A stretch of DNA of 43,625 nt from Enterobacter mori LMG 25706 (GCF_000211415.1 NZ_GL890778.1:219068-262692); one strand, 5' to 3'; positions 23,955-32,880 are shown, counted from the stretch's first letter. Program-made: numbers and translations. The notes: generated by a model not told the origin, from the letters alone.

Positions 23955-25571
23955 ATGAAACGATCTCCTTTAGCCGGGGCGTGCTTGCTCGCGCTCTCGC
24001 TGATGATGGGGAGCGGTGCGGCGGTCGCAAAAACGCCGCCCGACCAGCTCATCATCGGCATGAATATGAACAACCTCCTGCCCCTCGACCCGGCGGCAAT
24101 GACCGGTAACGAAGTGGTCGGCATTGTGGTCAATCTCTATGATTCGCTGGTGGAGCTGGATCCGAACGAACTCACCAACGTCAGGCCCGCGCTGGCAAAG
24201 TCATGGGATATTTCGCCGGACCGTCAAACCCTGACCTTCCATCTGCGCGATGACGTGAAGTTTCACTCCGGCAACCCGCTCACGGCGGAGGACGTGGTCT
24301 GGTCGATGCGCCGCCTGCTGCACCTCAACCTTGCGCAGGCGTCGGTGTGGAAATCCTACGGATTTTCAAAGAAAAACATCGATAGCCACATTAGCGCACC
24401 CGATGCGAACACGGTGCAGATTGTCCTGCCAAAGGCCAACGACCCGCAGCTGGTGATTTACTCCCTTGGCGCGCTCGGCAACCTCGGCGTGCTCGACAGC
24501 AAAACGGTGCAGCAGCATGCGGTCAACAACGACTGGGGCAACCGCTGGCTGACCACCAACGAAGCCGGTTCCGGCCCGTTTATGCTGGAGACCTGGCAGG
24601 CGAAGGACGTGCTGCGCATGCAGCGTAACCCGCACTACTGGCGCGACGCGCCGAAGATGAGCCGCGTGGTGCTGCGCCATTTCCAGGAGTCGCAAACCCT
24701 GCGTCTGATGATTGAAAAGGGTGACCTCGACATTGCCAACAATATGGCGGTGGCGGACATCAACGCCCTGCGTAAAGACCCCCAGCTCACCGTAGAAGCC
24801 GTGCAAAAAGGCACGGTCTACTACGTGGCGATGAGCATGAAGGAGGCCCATTTCGCTAACCCGAAGGTGCGCGAAGCGGTGCGCTACCTGATTGACTATC
24901 AGGGCATCAATAAAGCGCTCATGCCGGGCTACGGTGTGTTGCATCAGCGTCCCATCAAGGCGGGTATGCCATCAACGCTGCCGGACCCGGGCTATAAGCT
25001 CGATATCCCTCGTGCCAAAAAACTGCTGGCAGAGGCGGGTTATCCGGATGGATTTGATACGACCCTGAGGGTGCTGGCGGATCAGCCGTTCCTGAATATT
25101 GCCATTGCGGTGCAGTCGACGCTGATGCAGGCGGGGATTAACGCCAAAATCATCACCGGCACCGGGAACCAGATCTACGGCGCAATGCGCGAGCGCAGGT
25201 TCGACATGCTGGTCGGGCGCGGGGGCAGCGGGGTAGAGCCACATCCGCACTCCAGCTTGCGCGCGCTGGTCTATAACCCGGACAACAGTGACGAAGCCCG
25301 GCTGACCAATTTCCAGGGCTGGCGCACCAGTTTTTACGATAAGCCGCTCAACGAGATGATCGACAAGGCCCTGCTGGAGCGCGCTCCGAAGAAACAGGTC
25401 GCCGACTACCAGCAGATCCAGGTGCGCTACGACGCGCTGATCCCGGCGATGATCCCCCTGTCGCAGATGGTGGATTCGGTGGTGGTGCGTAACGAGGTGA
25501 AGAACTTTCAGTCGCACCCGTCGGCCACGACCTTCCTGCGCGACGTCTACAAAACCGGAGGTGAAAAATGA
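23955..25571 (+). CDS. ABC importer, solute-binding protein (family 5, Dpp/Opp type)
   Basis: Periplasmic binding protein of 538 residues, SBP_bac_5 family. Signal peptide to about residue 25 (MKRSPLAGACLLALSLMMG...AAVA). Family markers: NLYDSLVELDPN, LAKSWDISPDRQTLTFHLRDDVKFHSGNPLTAEDVVWSMRR (in parts), and a C-terminal peptide-cleft region. Members bind di- and oligopeptides, nickel, haem, or oligosaccharides and acid-sugar derivatives, so the family does not fix the ligand. First transporter gene of five, following the enolase-superfamily gene. The stop overlaps the first permease start (ATGA). Confidence 0.92.
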   Translation: MKRSPLAGACLLALSLMMGSGAAVAKTPPDQLIIGMNMNNLLPLDPAAMTGNEVVGIVVNLYDSLVELDPNELTNVRPALAKSWDISPDRQTLTFHLRDDVKFHSGNPLTAEDVVWSMRRLLHLNLAQASVWKSYGFSKKNIDSHISAPDANTVQIVLPKANDPQLVIYSLGALGNLGVLDSKTVQQHAVNNDWGNRWLTTNEAGSGPFMLETWQAKDVLRMQRNPHYWRDAPKMSRVVLRHFQESQTLRLMIEKGDLDIANNMAVADINALRKDPQLTVEAVQKGTVYYVAMSMKEAHFANPKVREAVRYLIDYQGINKALMPGYGVLHQRPIKAGMPSTLPDPGYKLDIPRAKKLLAEAGYPDGFDTTLRVLADQPFLNIAIAVQSTLMQAGINAKIITGTGNQIYGAMRERRFDMLVGRGGSGVEPHPHSSLRALVYNPDNSDEARLTNFQGWRTSFYDKPLNEMIDKALLERAPKKQVADYQQIQVRYDALIPAMIPLSQMVDSVVVRNEVKNFQSHPSATTFLRDVYKTGGEK

Positions 25572-26605
25572 GCGTGGCGATTTTCGCGCCCGGCTCCCGG
25601 GCCCGGCGCTTCTCAACGCGACTCACGCAGGTGCTGATAACGCTGTTCGGCCTGCTGCTGCTGACCTTTTTCATCGGTCGCGTGATGCCCGTCGACCCGG
25701 TGCTGGCGATTGTTGGCCCGGATGCCGACCACAGCACCTACCAGCAGGTCTATCACCAGCTGGGGTTCGATAAATCTCTGCTGACGCAGTTCGGCATTTA
25801 CCTCAGTAACCTTCTGCACGGCGATCTGGGGAACGCGCTGCTGACGGGCAAACCGGTGACCGCCGATATCCTGCGCGTTTTCCCGGCGACGCTTGAGCTG
25901 GCGACGATGGCGATAATCGTTGGTGCGGGCTTAGGCATCCCGCTGGGAGTGCTTGCGGCGGCGCGTCGCAACAGCGTTTCCGACTACGTGGTGCGCATCA
26001 TCAGCCTCGCGGGTTACTCCACGCCCATTTTCTGGGTCGGGATGATGGGGCTGCTGCTGTTCTACGCCTGGCTTGGCTGGGTGGGGGGCGCGGGACGTCT
26101 GGATCTCGGACTGGAGGGTTTAGTCCCACGCCGCACCGGACTGATGACGGTGGATGCGCTGCTGGCCGGGAACGGCGCGGTGTTCTGGAACGCCGTTAAC
26201 CATCTGGTTTTACCGGCCTCGCTGCTCGGCTTTCACTCTCTGGCCTACATCAGCCGCATGACCCGCAGCTTTATGCTGGCGCAGCTGTCGCAGGAGTTCA
26301 TCATCACCGCGCGAGTAAAAGGCTTAACCGAGCGTCAGGTGATCTGGAATCACGCGTTTCGCAATATCCTCGTACAACTGCTGACGGTGGTGGCGCTGGC
26401 CTACGGCTCGCTGCTGGAAGGGGCGGTGCTGATTGAGACCGTCTTCTCCTGGCCGGGCTTCGGCTCGTACCTCACCGGCAGCCTGCTGCTCGGGGACATG
26501 AACGCGGTCATGGGCTGCGTGCTGCTGGTGGGGGTTATCTTCGTGATGCTCAACCTGCTCTCCGACATGCTGTATCAACTCTTTGACCCGAGGACGAAAT
26601 CATGA
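25568..26605 (+). CDS. ABC importer permease 1 (DppB/OppB type)
   Basis: Inner-membrane permease, 345 residues, about six membrane segments. Typical DppB features: RVMPVDPVLAIVGPDA after the first helix, PVTADILRVFPATLELATMAIIVGAGLGIPLG, and the EAA loop EFIITARVKGLTERQVIWNHAFRN that contacts the ATPases. GGAGGT precedes the ATG at five bases, and both ends overlap neighbours by four bases. Pairs with the next gene to form the transmembrane channel. Confidence 0.93.
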   Translation: MSVAIFAPGSRARRFSTRLTQVLITLFGLLLLTFFIGRVMPVDPVLAIVGPDADHSTYQQVYHQLGFDKSLLTQFGIYLSNLLHGDLGNALLTGKPVTADILRVFPATLELATMAIIVGAGLGIPLGVLAAARRNSVSDYVVRIISLAGYSTPIFWVGMMGLLLFYAWLGWVGGAGRLDLGLEGLVPRRTGLMTVDALLAGNGAVFWNAVNHLVLPASLLGFHSLAYISRMTRSFMLAQLSQEFIITARVKGLTERQVIWNHAFRNILVQLLTVVALAYGSLLEGAVLIETVFSWPGFGSYLTGSLLLGDMNAVMGCVLLVGVIFVMLNLLSDMLYQLFDPRTKS

Positions 26606-27507
26606 CCGTTTCTCCGGATACGCCGCTGGGGGCAGGGCCGTCAGAAAGCCGCCAGCGTATCAAGCGTACGCTGGGCCGTGCCGCCGGTTTTGTCGGCAAG
26701 ATGGCGCGCAACCCGCTCACCGCCATCGGCGGCGGGATTATCATGCTGCTGCTGATTGTGGCGGCCTTCGCGCCGCTGATCGCGCCATACAATCCGCTGG
26801 TACAGGACCTTAATAACGCGCTGGTCGCCCCGAACGCGCAGCACTGGTTCGGCACCGACGAGTTTGGCCGCGACATCTTCAGCCGCCTGGTGTACGGCTC
26901 GCGCATCACGCTCTATATCGTGCTGCTGGTCTCCGTGACCGTCGGCCCGCTGGGGCTGCTGCTGGGGGTGACCGCAGGTTATTTCGGCGGCAAGGTGGAT
27001 GCCGTGCTGATGCGCGTGACCGATATCTTTATCTCCTTCCCGAGCCTGGTGCTGGCGCTGGCGTTTGTGGCGGCGCTGGGGCCGGGGCTGGAGCACGTCG
27101 TCATTGCCATTACGCTTACCGCCTGGCCGCCGATAGCCCGTCTGGCGCGTGCCGAAACGCTCTCCCTGCGTCAGGCCGATTTTATCTCCGCCGTGCGTCT
27201 GCAGGGGGCGTCATCGGTGCGCGTGCTGTGGCGCCACATTGTGCCGCTGTGCCTGCCGTCGGTGATTATCCGTATCACCATGAACATGGCGGGGATCATT
27301 CTCACCGCTGCCGGATTGGGCTTCCTCGGCCTTGGCGCACAGCCGCCGGAGCCGGAGTGGGGTGCAATGATCTCCAGCGGTCGCACCTACATGATGGAGT
27401 GCTGGTGGGTAGTGACTATTCCGGGGCTGGCGATCCTGATCAACAGCCTGGCGTTCAACTTCTTAGGAGATGGCCTACGTGACATCCTCGATCCTCGCAG
27501 CGAATAA
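26602..27507 (+). CDS. ABC importer permease 2 (DppC/OppC type)
   Basis: 301-residue inner-membrane permease. DppC hallmarks: a cytoplasmic N-terminus, then a first helix, [46 protein letters not shown] (in parts), and the EAA loop [27 protein letters not shown]-terminal [13 protein letters not shown] is also typical. The start overlaps the permease 1 stop (ATGA). Its 3' end overlaps the start of the ATPase gene by 29 bases if that gene begins at the GTG at 27479. Confidence 0.93.
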   Translation: MTVSPDTPLGAGPSESRQRIKRTLGRAAGFVGKMARNPLTAIGGGIIMLLLIVAAFAPLIAPYNPLVQDLNNALVAPNAQHWFGTDEFGRDIFSRLVYGSRITLYIVLLVSVTVGPLGLLLGVTAGYFGGKVDAVLMRVTDIFISFPSLVLALAFVAALGPGLEHVVIAITLTAWPPIARLARAETLSLRQADFISAVRLQGASSVRVLWRHIVPLCLPSVIIRITMNMAGIILTAAGLGFLGLGAQPPEPEWGAMISSGRTYMMECWWVVTIPGLAILINSLAFNFLGDGLRDILDPRSE

Positions 27508-28339
27508 CCCGCTGCTCGACGTGCGCGACCTCCATGTCGATTTCATCAACGGCGGCGCAGTAACCCACGCGGTGCGCGGCGTCTCTTTCCAGCTCGGACG
27601 CGAAAAGCTGGCGATTGTCGGCGAGTCCGGCTCCGGCAAATCCACCGTTGGGCGGGCGCTGCTGCGCCTGCATCCGGCCAAAGCGCAAATCAGCGCTTCG
27701 CGGATGCAGTTTGGCGATGTCGATTTACACTCTGTCAGCGAGGCGCAGATGCGCGGCATTCGCGGCAAGCGTATCTCGATGATCATGCAGGACCCGAAAT
27801 ACTCGCTTAACCCGGTGGTTTGCGTGGGTGATCAAATTGCCGAAGCCTGGCTGACCCATCATCCGGGGCGCAAGGCGGAAGCGAAAGCCAAAGTGCTGGA
27901 AATGCTCGACGTGGTGCGCATTCGCCAGCCCGGGCGGGTGTATCACCTCTATCCGCACGAGATTTCCGGCGGGCAGGGGCAGCGCATCATGATCGCCATG
28001 ATGCTGATCACCGACCCGGAGCTGGTGATTGCCGACGAACCGACCTCGGCGCTGGACGTGTCGGTGCGTTTACAGGTGCTCGGCCTGCTCGACGACCTGG
28101 TGCAGTCCCGTGGGCTCGGGCTGATCTTTATCAGCCACGACATCAACCTGGTGCGCAGCTTCTGCGACCGGGTGCTGGTGATGTACGCCGGGCGCGTGGT
28201 GGAGTCGATTGCCGCGAAGGATCTGCACAACGCGAAGCATCCGTACACGCAGGGTTTAATCAGCGCGCTGCCTGAAATCAACCATCGCCGTCCGACGCTG
28301 CCGGTATTACAGCGTCAGGCCAGCCGGCTCACCGAGTAA
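27479..28339 (+). CDS. ABC importer ATPase 1 (DppD/OppD type)
   Basis: ATP-binding subunit, about 286 residues. Walker [11 protein letters not shown]-loop [11 protein letters not shown], signature ISGGQGQR, Walker [13 protein letters not shown] and the switch His in FISHD are all present. The signature reads SGGQGQR rather than the usual SGGMRQR of DppD. It lacks the long C-terminal oligopeptide-domain extension of full DppD (about 327 residues). I chose the GTG at 27479, nine bases after AGGAG; an ATG at 27470 sits directly against that ribosome site. Partners the next ATPase. Confidence 0.9.
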   Translation: MTSSILAANNPLLDVRDLHVDFINGGAVTHAVRGVSFQLGREKLAIVGESGSGKSTVGRALLRLHPAKAQISASRMQFGDVDLHSVSEAQMRGIRGKRISMIMQDPKYSLNPVVCVGDQIAEAWLTHHPGRKAEAKAKVLEMLDVVRIRQPGRVYHLYPHEISGGQGQRIMIAMMLITDPELVIADEPTSALDVSVRLQVLGLLDDLVQSRGLGLIFISHDINLVRSFCDRVLVMYAGRVVESIAAKDLHNAKHPYTQGLISALPEINHRRPTLPVLQRQASRLTE

Positions 28340-28348
28340 GGAGCAGAG

Positions 28349-29122
28349 ATGATCGAGATTAACCACCTCAACCTGGCGTTCGGCGAAGGCGAGAAGCGCA
28401 ATCAGGTACTGGACGATGTGAATATCAGCGTGAAAGAGGGTGAGATTTATGGCCTGGTGGGGGAGTCCGGTTCGGGCAAAACCACGGTGCTGAAATGTCT
28501 GGCCGGGCTGTTTACCCACTGGGACGGTGAGCTGGCGATTGGCGGCAGGCCGTTGGAAAAGCGCATCAGCCGGGAACGGTGCCGTCGGGTGCAGATGGTG
28601 TTTCAGGACCCGTACGGCTCGCTGCATCCGCGCCACACTATCGGGGATATTCTGGAGGAGCCGCTGCAGATCCACGGCATAATGGATCGCGACAGACGTA
28701 TTCATACGTTGCTGGATAAGGTGGGGTTAAACCGGGCCTTTCGCGACCGTTATCCGCACCAGCTTTCCGGCGGCCAGCGCCAGCGCGTGGCGATTGCCAG
28801 AGCGCTGATTCTGGAGCCGCAGGTGCTGCTGCTGGATGAGCCGACCTCGGCGCTGGACGTCTCCGTGCAGGCGGAAATCCTCAACCTGCTGGCGGAGCTT
28901 CAGCGTGAGTCAAATTTGACCTACCTGATGGTAACGCACGATCTGGGCGTGATTGCCCACCTGTGCCAGAAGGTGGCGGTGATGCAGTACGGCAAAATCC
29001 TCGAAAGCCTGACCGTCGACGCGCTGGTGGCCGGACAGGCCAAAACCGACTATACGCGGATGCTGGTCAACGCCAGCCAGCAGTATTCCCGCGAGATGGC
29101 GCGAGAGGTGGCGGTGTATTAG
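28349..29122 (+). CDS. ABC importer ATPase 2 (DppF/OppF type)
   Basis: 257-residue ATPase with Walker A GESGSGKTT, Q-loop VFQDPYGSLHPRHTIGDILEEPL, signature LSGGQRQR, Walker [12 protein letters not shown] and switch His in VTHDLG. Shorter than typical DppF/OppF (about 330), because the C-terminal Fe-S/extension region is reduced; its length resembles NikE-type subunits. AAGGAG lies before the ATG, ten bases after the preceding stop. Last gene of the importer; a GC-rich repeat follows. Confidence 0.92.
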   Translation: MIEINHLNLAFGEGEKRNQVLDDVNISVKEGEIYGLVGESGSGKTTVLKCLAGLFTHWDGELAIGGRPLEKRISRERCRRVQMVFQDPYGSLHPRHTIGDILEEPLQIHGIMDRDRRIHTLLDKVGLNRAFRDRYPHQLSGGQRQRVAIARALILEPQVLLLDEPTSALDVSVQAEILNLLAELQRESNLTYLMVTHDLGVIAHLCQKVAVMQYGKILESLTVDALVAGQAKTDYTRMLVNASQQYSREMAREVAVY

Positions 29123-29136
29123 GGGGGCGGTCTGGT

Positions 29137-29174
29137 GCCCTCACCCCGACCCTCTCCCACAGGGAGAGGGAGAA
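29137..29174 (+). repeat. GC-rich dispersed intergenic repeat, copy C
   Basis: GCCCTCACCCCGACCCTCTC opens a 38-base unit whose 9-base stem (CCCTCTCCC/GGGAGAGGG, loop ACA) ends in AGAA. It aligns with the reverse complement of 22433-22470. It lies between the convergent importer operon and yegS and may terminate both. Confidence 0.7.
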
Positions 29175-29193
29175 TGACAGCCCCGACAAAACC

Positions 29194-30093
29194 TCAGCGC
29201 AAAAGTGCACAGTCCGGCGGCAAACGGCACTGCAGCGCACCGGGTAACACCTCAATGCGGAACTGCGTCCCGCTCAGCGGTTCTCCGTCGAGGTTAAAGG
29301 TCATCCCGTGTGGGGCATTCACTTCAAACCATGCCGATTTCCCGGCGATGATATTTGGACTCTCTTCCGGTTGCGTCAGCGTGGTGAACAGCGCAGGTAG
29401 CAGGCCGTCACCGGTGAAAATCCGCAGCTGGAGCTGGCCGTCGTTGATCAACGCTTCCGGGCAAAGCTGTTGTCCGCCGCCCGCCTGACGCCCGTTGCCG
29501 ATGCCAATCACCAGCGCGTCGCCCTGCCAGTGGAAGTTCTCACCGTGGATTTCACAGCGGTCGGGCTTCAGCGTGTCCATGCGCATCAGGCCGTGGATCA
29601 GGTATGACACGCCGCCCAGCGCCGCCTTTAGCTTTTCCGGCGTTTCGCTGGTAATGCGCGTACCGAAGCCGCCCGTCGCCATATTGATAAAGCAGGTTTT
29701 ATCATTCACCTGTGCAATGTCTACGGCGGTCGCTTTACCCAGAATTGCCAGCTGTAGCGCTTTCCCGAAGTCTTCTGGGATCCCGGCACTGGTGGCAAAA
29801 TCATTAGCCGTTCCAAGCGGCAAAATCCCCATCACCGGGCGGTCTGTCGTCGACAGGTCGATAAGCGCGGAGGCGATCTCATTGATGGTGCCATCTCCGC
29901 CGCCGGAAATAATGGTTTTGACGCCCAGTCGGATGCCTTCATCGATGTACCGTGCCGCGTCGCCTTTTTCAAACGTCACCCGCACGTGAATGCGCGCACC
30001 GTCTTCCCGTAATTCGGTAATGGCCTGGCGAAGCACATCGTTGCCCGCACTTTTGCCGTTGAGAATCAATAAACTGTCTGGATAGGTTGCCAT
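29194..30093 (-). CDS. yegS: Lipid kinase YegS
   Basis: 299-residue diacylglycerol-kinase-like protein; E. coli YegS phosphorylates phosphatidylglycerol in vitro. Nucleotide site [14 protein letters not shown] (about 64-77), the [17 protein letters not shown] motif, and the C-terminal Lx(D/E)GE(P)-type segment [10 protein letters not shown] near the metal site. The start at 30093 has GGGAG eight bases upstream. Same position as in K-12 relative to yegQ, although gat genes and ogrK are absent. Convergent with the ABC operon and divergent from the DUF523 gene. Confidence 0.93.
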   Translation of the reverse strand: MATYPDSLLILNGKSAGNDVLRQAITELREDGARIHVRVTFEKGDAARYIDEGIRLGVKTIISGGGDGTINEIASALIDLSTTDRPVMGILPLGTANDFATSAGIPEDFGKALQLAILGKATAVDIAQVNDKTCFINMATGGFGTRITSETPEKLKAALGGVSYLIHGLMRMDTLKPDRCEIHGENFHWQGDALVIGIGNGRQAGGGQQLCPEALINDGQLQLRIFTGDGLLPALFTTLTQPEESPNIIAGKSAWFEVNAPHGMTFNLDGEPLSGTQFRIEVLPGALQCRLPPDCALLR

Positions 30094-30234
30094 CCGCGCT
30101 GCTCCCTTTTTTAGCGTTAGTTAGAGTGTATAGCAGAGAGGAAAAAAGCGGGTAAGAACACGATGAAAGGGACAAAAAAGGCAAGAAAGCGCGTTACAAT
30201 TCAGCGATGAGATTCATGTAATCACAGAAAAGCG

Positions 30235-30735
30235 ATGATAAATAAAATTCTGGTAAGCGCATGTTTGATGGGCTTCAAAGTCCGTTATAACGGTAGTGAA
30301 AAATCCCGAATGAACGCGCAACTCGCTCGTTGGCAACAGGAAGAACGTTTGGTTATCCACTGTCCAGAGCTTGCTGCCGGATTGCCTGTACCCCGTCCAC
30401 CGGCAGAGATTATCTCTGCTGACGGTAAAGACGTGATGCATGGGCAAGCCAGGATAATCGAAAATACAGGGCTGGATGTGACTGAGCAATACCAGCTTGC
30501 AGCCTGGCTCGCGCTGCGTACCGCTCTGGAATCAGGCTGTAGCGCCGCGTTGTTAACTGACGGCAGCCCAACGTGCGGCAGCCAGATTATTTATGACGGT
30601 TCTTTCAGCGGTATACGCAAGACGGGCATGGGGGTTGCGGCATCGCTGCTCGCAGAACATGGCATCGCGGTGTTTTCAGAGGAGCAAATCGCCGAACTTA
30701 TCGCCTGGATTGAGGAAAGAGAAGGCAAAAAATAA
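30235..30735 (+). CDS. DUF523 / TudS-family protein (candidate thiouracil desulfidase)
   Basis: 166-residue DUF523 protein. The first characterised member, TudS, is a [4Fe-4S] enzyme that removes sulfur from 2-thiouracil. Three conserved cysteine motifs that bind the cluster are visible: VSACLMGFKVRYNG (Cys10), VIHCPELAAGLPVPRPP (Cys43) and TDGSPTCGS. It is a full single-domain protein without the DUF1722 fusion seen in some relatives. The ribosome site is weak. The stop codon (AAA AAA TAA) lies in the 3' end of the oppositely oriented cyaR gene, in a P2-type attachment core. Desulfidase activity here is inference from the family. Confidence 0.82.
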   Translation: MINKILVSACLMGFKVRYNGSEKSRMNAQLARWQQEERLVIHCPELAAGLPVPRPPAEIISADGKDVMHGQARIIENTGLDVTEQYQLAAWLALRTALESGCSAALLTDGSPTCGSQIIYDGSFSGIRKTGMGVAASLLAEHGIAVFSEEQIAELIAWIEEREGKK

Positions 30736-30812
30736 GCCCACGTAAGGGAGATTACGCGGGCTAAGGAGGTGGTTCCTGGTACAGCTAGCATTTATGGGTT
30801 ATGTTTTTCAGC
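30727..30812 (-). ncRNA. cyaR: CyaR small regulatory RNA
   Basis: Hfq-dependent sRNA. The minus strand reads GCTGAAAAACATAACCCATA, continues through AGGAACCACCTCCTTAGCCC (the anti-ribosome-site loop) and ends in a terminator stem (AGCCCGCGTAATC... pairing to ACGTGGGCT) with a T run. It matches E. coli CyaR as recalled with few changes, and sits next to yegQ as in K-12. CyaR represses mRNAs such as ompX, nadE, luxS and yqaE. The -10 (TATTAT, 30825-30820) and a CRP half-site agree with cAMP-CRP activation. Its last bases overlap the 3' end of the DUF523 gene. Confidence 0.93.
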
Positions 30813-30819
30813 GCTGGGG

Positions 30820-30862
30820 ATAATACCCGTATTGAACGAAGCGGTATGTGATCCGATTCTAA
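30820..30862 (-). promoter_or_regulatory. cyaR promoter with CRP site
   Basis: TATTAT (30825-30820) predicts the start at 30812, the first base of CyaR. A site reading TTAGA-N6-TCACA on the minus strand (30862-30847) has one perfect CRP half and is centred about 42.5 bases before the start, a class II position. CRP activation of cyaR is established in E. coli. Confidence 0.7.
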
Positions 30863-30897
30863 GAATTATCCCGATATGAAAAAATCCCGCTGATTGA

Positions 30898-32259
30898 CTA
30901 TTTGCTGTGCGGATTACGGGTGTTTTCACCTTCAAAATTACGCATCAGCAGTGCGAACTCCAGCTCGACCTCTTCAGGAACCGGCAGCCAGACGACGTGT
31001 CCGTCGCCCGGTGCGACGTCAATCGCTTCACCCTTTTTGTTTTCCAGATGCTCCAGACGGAAGTTCATGTTGCCCTGCGGGGTCATGAGCTCCAGGCTGT
31101 CGCCTTTGGTGAATTTGTTTTTCACCGCCACGGCCGCCAGCGCGCCTTTGCGCTCGCCGGTGAAATCGCCGACAAACTGCTGGCGCTCAGAAATGGAGTA
31201 GCCGTGCTCGTAGTTCTGATAATCATCGTGGGTATGACGGCGCAGGAAGCCTTCGGTGTAGCCGCGATGCGCCAGACCTTCCAGCGTCTCCAGCAGGGTG
31301 GTATCGAAAGGTTTACCGGCAGCGGCATCGTCGATAGCCTTGCGGTACACCTGCGCGGTGCGTGCGCAGTAGTAGTAGGACTTGGTGCGGCCTTCGATTT
31401 TCAGGGAGTGCACGCCCATCTGGGTCAGACGCTCGACGTGCGCGATGGCGCGCAGGTCTTTGGAGTTCATGATGTAGGTGCCGTGTTCGTCTTCAAAGGC
31501 GGTCATGTACTCGCCCGGACGCTTGGCTTCTTCAATCATAAACACACTGTCGGTTGGCGCGCCGACGCCCAGCGTTGGCTCAACGTTGGTCACCGGGATC
31601 GGCTCGTGCTTGTGCACGATGTTGCCGATGTCATCCTCTTTGCCTTCCTGGACGTTATATTCCCAGCGGCAGGCGTTGGTGCAGGTGCCCTGGTTCGGGT
31701 CGCGCTTGTTGATATAGCCAGACAGCAGGCAGCGGCCGGAGTAGGCCATGCACAGCGCACCGTGGACGAAAATCTCGATTTCCATATCCGGCACCTGGGT
31801 GCGGATCTCTTCAATCTCTTCGAGGGAAAGCTCGCGAGACAGAATGACGCGGGTTAGCCCCATCTGCTTCCAGAACTTCACCGTCGCCCAGTTGACGGCG
31901 TTGGCCTGCACGGAGAGGTGAATATCCATCTCCGGGAAGTGCTCCCGAACCAGCATGATTAAACCCGGGTCCGACATGATCAGCGCGTCCGGCCCCATCT
32001 CCACGACCGGCTTTAGATCGCGGATGAACGTTTTCAGCTTGGCGTTGTGCGGCGCGATGTTCACCACCACGTAGAATTTTTTGCCCAGGGCATGCGCTTC
32101 GTTGATGCCGAGCTGCAGGTTCTCGTGGTTGAATTCGTTGTTGCGCACGCGCAGCGAGTAGCGCGGCTGGCCCGCGTATACCGCATCGGCACCATAGGCG
32201 AAAGCGTAACGCATATTTTGCAGCGTTCCCGCCGGGGAAAGGAGTTCCGGTTTAAACAT
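30898..32259 (-). CDS. trhP: tRNA U34 hydroxylation protein TrhP (YegQ, U32 family)
   Basis: 453-residue U32-family protein. In E. coli YegQ/TrhP makes 5-hydroxyuridine at tRNA position 34 with prephenate, independently of oxygen. N-terminal KPELLSPAGTLQNMRYAFAYGADAVYAG, the family signature EIFVHGALCMAYSGRCLLS and the following QGTCTNACRWEY provide the four Cys expected for an Fe-S cluster (ALC, GRC, GTC, NAC). C-terminal MNFRLEHLENKKGEAIDVAPGDGHVVWLPVP is the added beta domain. Upstream of yegP on the same strand but 154 bases away; cyaR follows. Confidence 0.95.
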   Translation of the reverse strand: MFKPELLSPAGTLQNMRYAFAYGADAVYAGQPRYSLRVRNNEFNHENLQLGINEAHALGKKFYVVVNIAPHNAKLKTFIRDLKPVVEMGPDALIMSDPGLIMLVREHFPEMDIHLSVQANAVNWATVKFWKQMGLTRVILSRELSLEEIEEIRTQVPDMEIEIFVHGALCMAYSGRCLLSGYINKRDPNQGTCTNACRWEYNVQEGKEDDIGNIVHKHEPIPVTNVEPTLGVGAPTDSVFMIEEAKRPGEYMTAFEDEHGTYIMNSKDLRAIAHVERLTQMGVHSLKIEGRTKSYYYCARTAQVYRKAIDDAAAGKPFDTTLLETLEGLAHRGYTEGFLRRHTHDDYQNYEHGYSISERQQFVGDFTGERKGALAAVAVKNKFTKGDSLELMTPQGNMNFRLEHLENKKGEAIDVAPGDGHVVWLPVPEEVELEFALLMRNFEGENTRNPHSK

Positions 32260-32413
32260 GATTGTTCTCGTTCTGATGACAGGTCAGATCCGCGTGCACC
32301 TGGTGCAGCGGTAAGGGGAGATCCCCCACTTTAAGGGCGGGCATTGTAGCGCTGTGGGGCAGGGAGGTAAAGCGCCGGGTCGCGTCACCGCGCTCCCGGC
32401 GTGCTTCGTGCCG

Positions 32414-32746
32414 TCAGGTGTTGTCTTTTACCGTCTGGGCAGACCCGTTGGTTTTGACCGAGGCTATGCCCTTATCACGCGATTGTTCCGTTGCATAAAG
32501 CTGGCTGCTGCCAATCACCTGATGGTTGCCCGCCTTTAGATTGAAATGGAACTTCCCGTTCGAGGCCGTTTTCTTATCAAAGCGTTCGTCCAGGGGGCTG
32601 TTTGTGCGTACGGAAGCAATGCCGTTTTCAGCCGCGCTTTTGCTGGTATAAAGCTCGCTGGTGAGAATGATCTCACCGTTGCCAGCTTTCAGCACAAACC
32701 TGAACTGACCATCACTGCTTTTACTTAATTCGAACCAACCAGACAT
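32414..32746 (-). CDS. yegP: DUF1508 tandem-repeat protein YegP
   Basis: 110-residue cytoplasmic protein made of two copies of the DUF1508 fold: residues about 3-50 (FELSKSSDGQFRFVLKAGNGEIILTSE in parts) and about 54-103 (FDKKTASNGKFHFNLKAGNHQVIGSSQ in parts), each ending GIASV(R/K)TN. No signal peptide. Function not established. The start has AAGGAG five bases upstream. Lies between trhP and baeR as in K-12, with its own upstream gap. Confidence 0.93.
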   Translation of the reverse strand: MSGWFELSKSSDGQFRFVLKAGNGEIILTSELYTSKSAAENGIASVRTNSPLDERFDKKTASNGKFHFNLKAGNHQVIGSSQLYATEQSRDKGIASVKTNGSAQTVKDNT

Positions 32747-32846
32747 AGGTACTCCTTTATCGAAGGTAAAATTATCAGCACCAGTTATAAATAAGCGAAC
32801 CGGTAAAAAGAGTATGGTTGATTCATGGATTGATTCCAGAAAAGAA

Positions 32847-32867
32847 AAACCCGCCAGAGGCGGGTTT
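32847..32867 (-). terminator. Rho-independent terminator of mdtABCD-baeSR
   Basis: On the minus strand a 9-base stem (AAACCCGCC/GGCGGGTTT, 3-base loop) is followed by a T-rich run, 13 bases after the baeR stop. Confidence 0.88.
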
Positions 32868-32880
32868 CAGAGGGGATATG

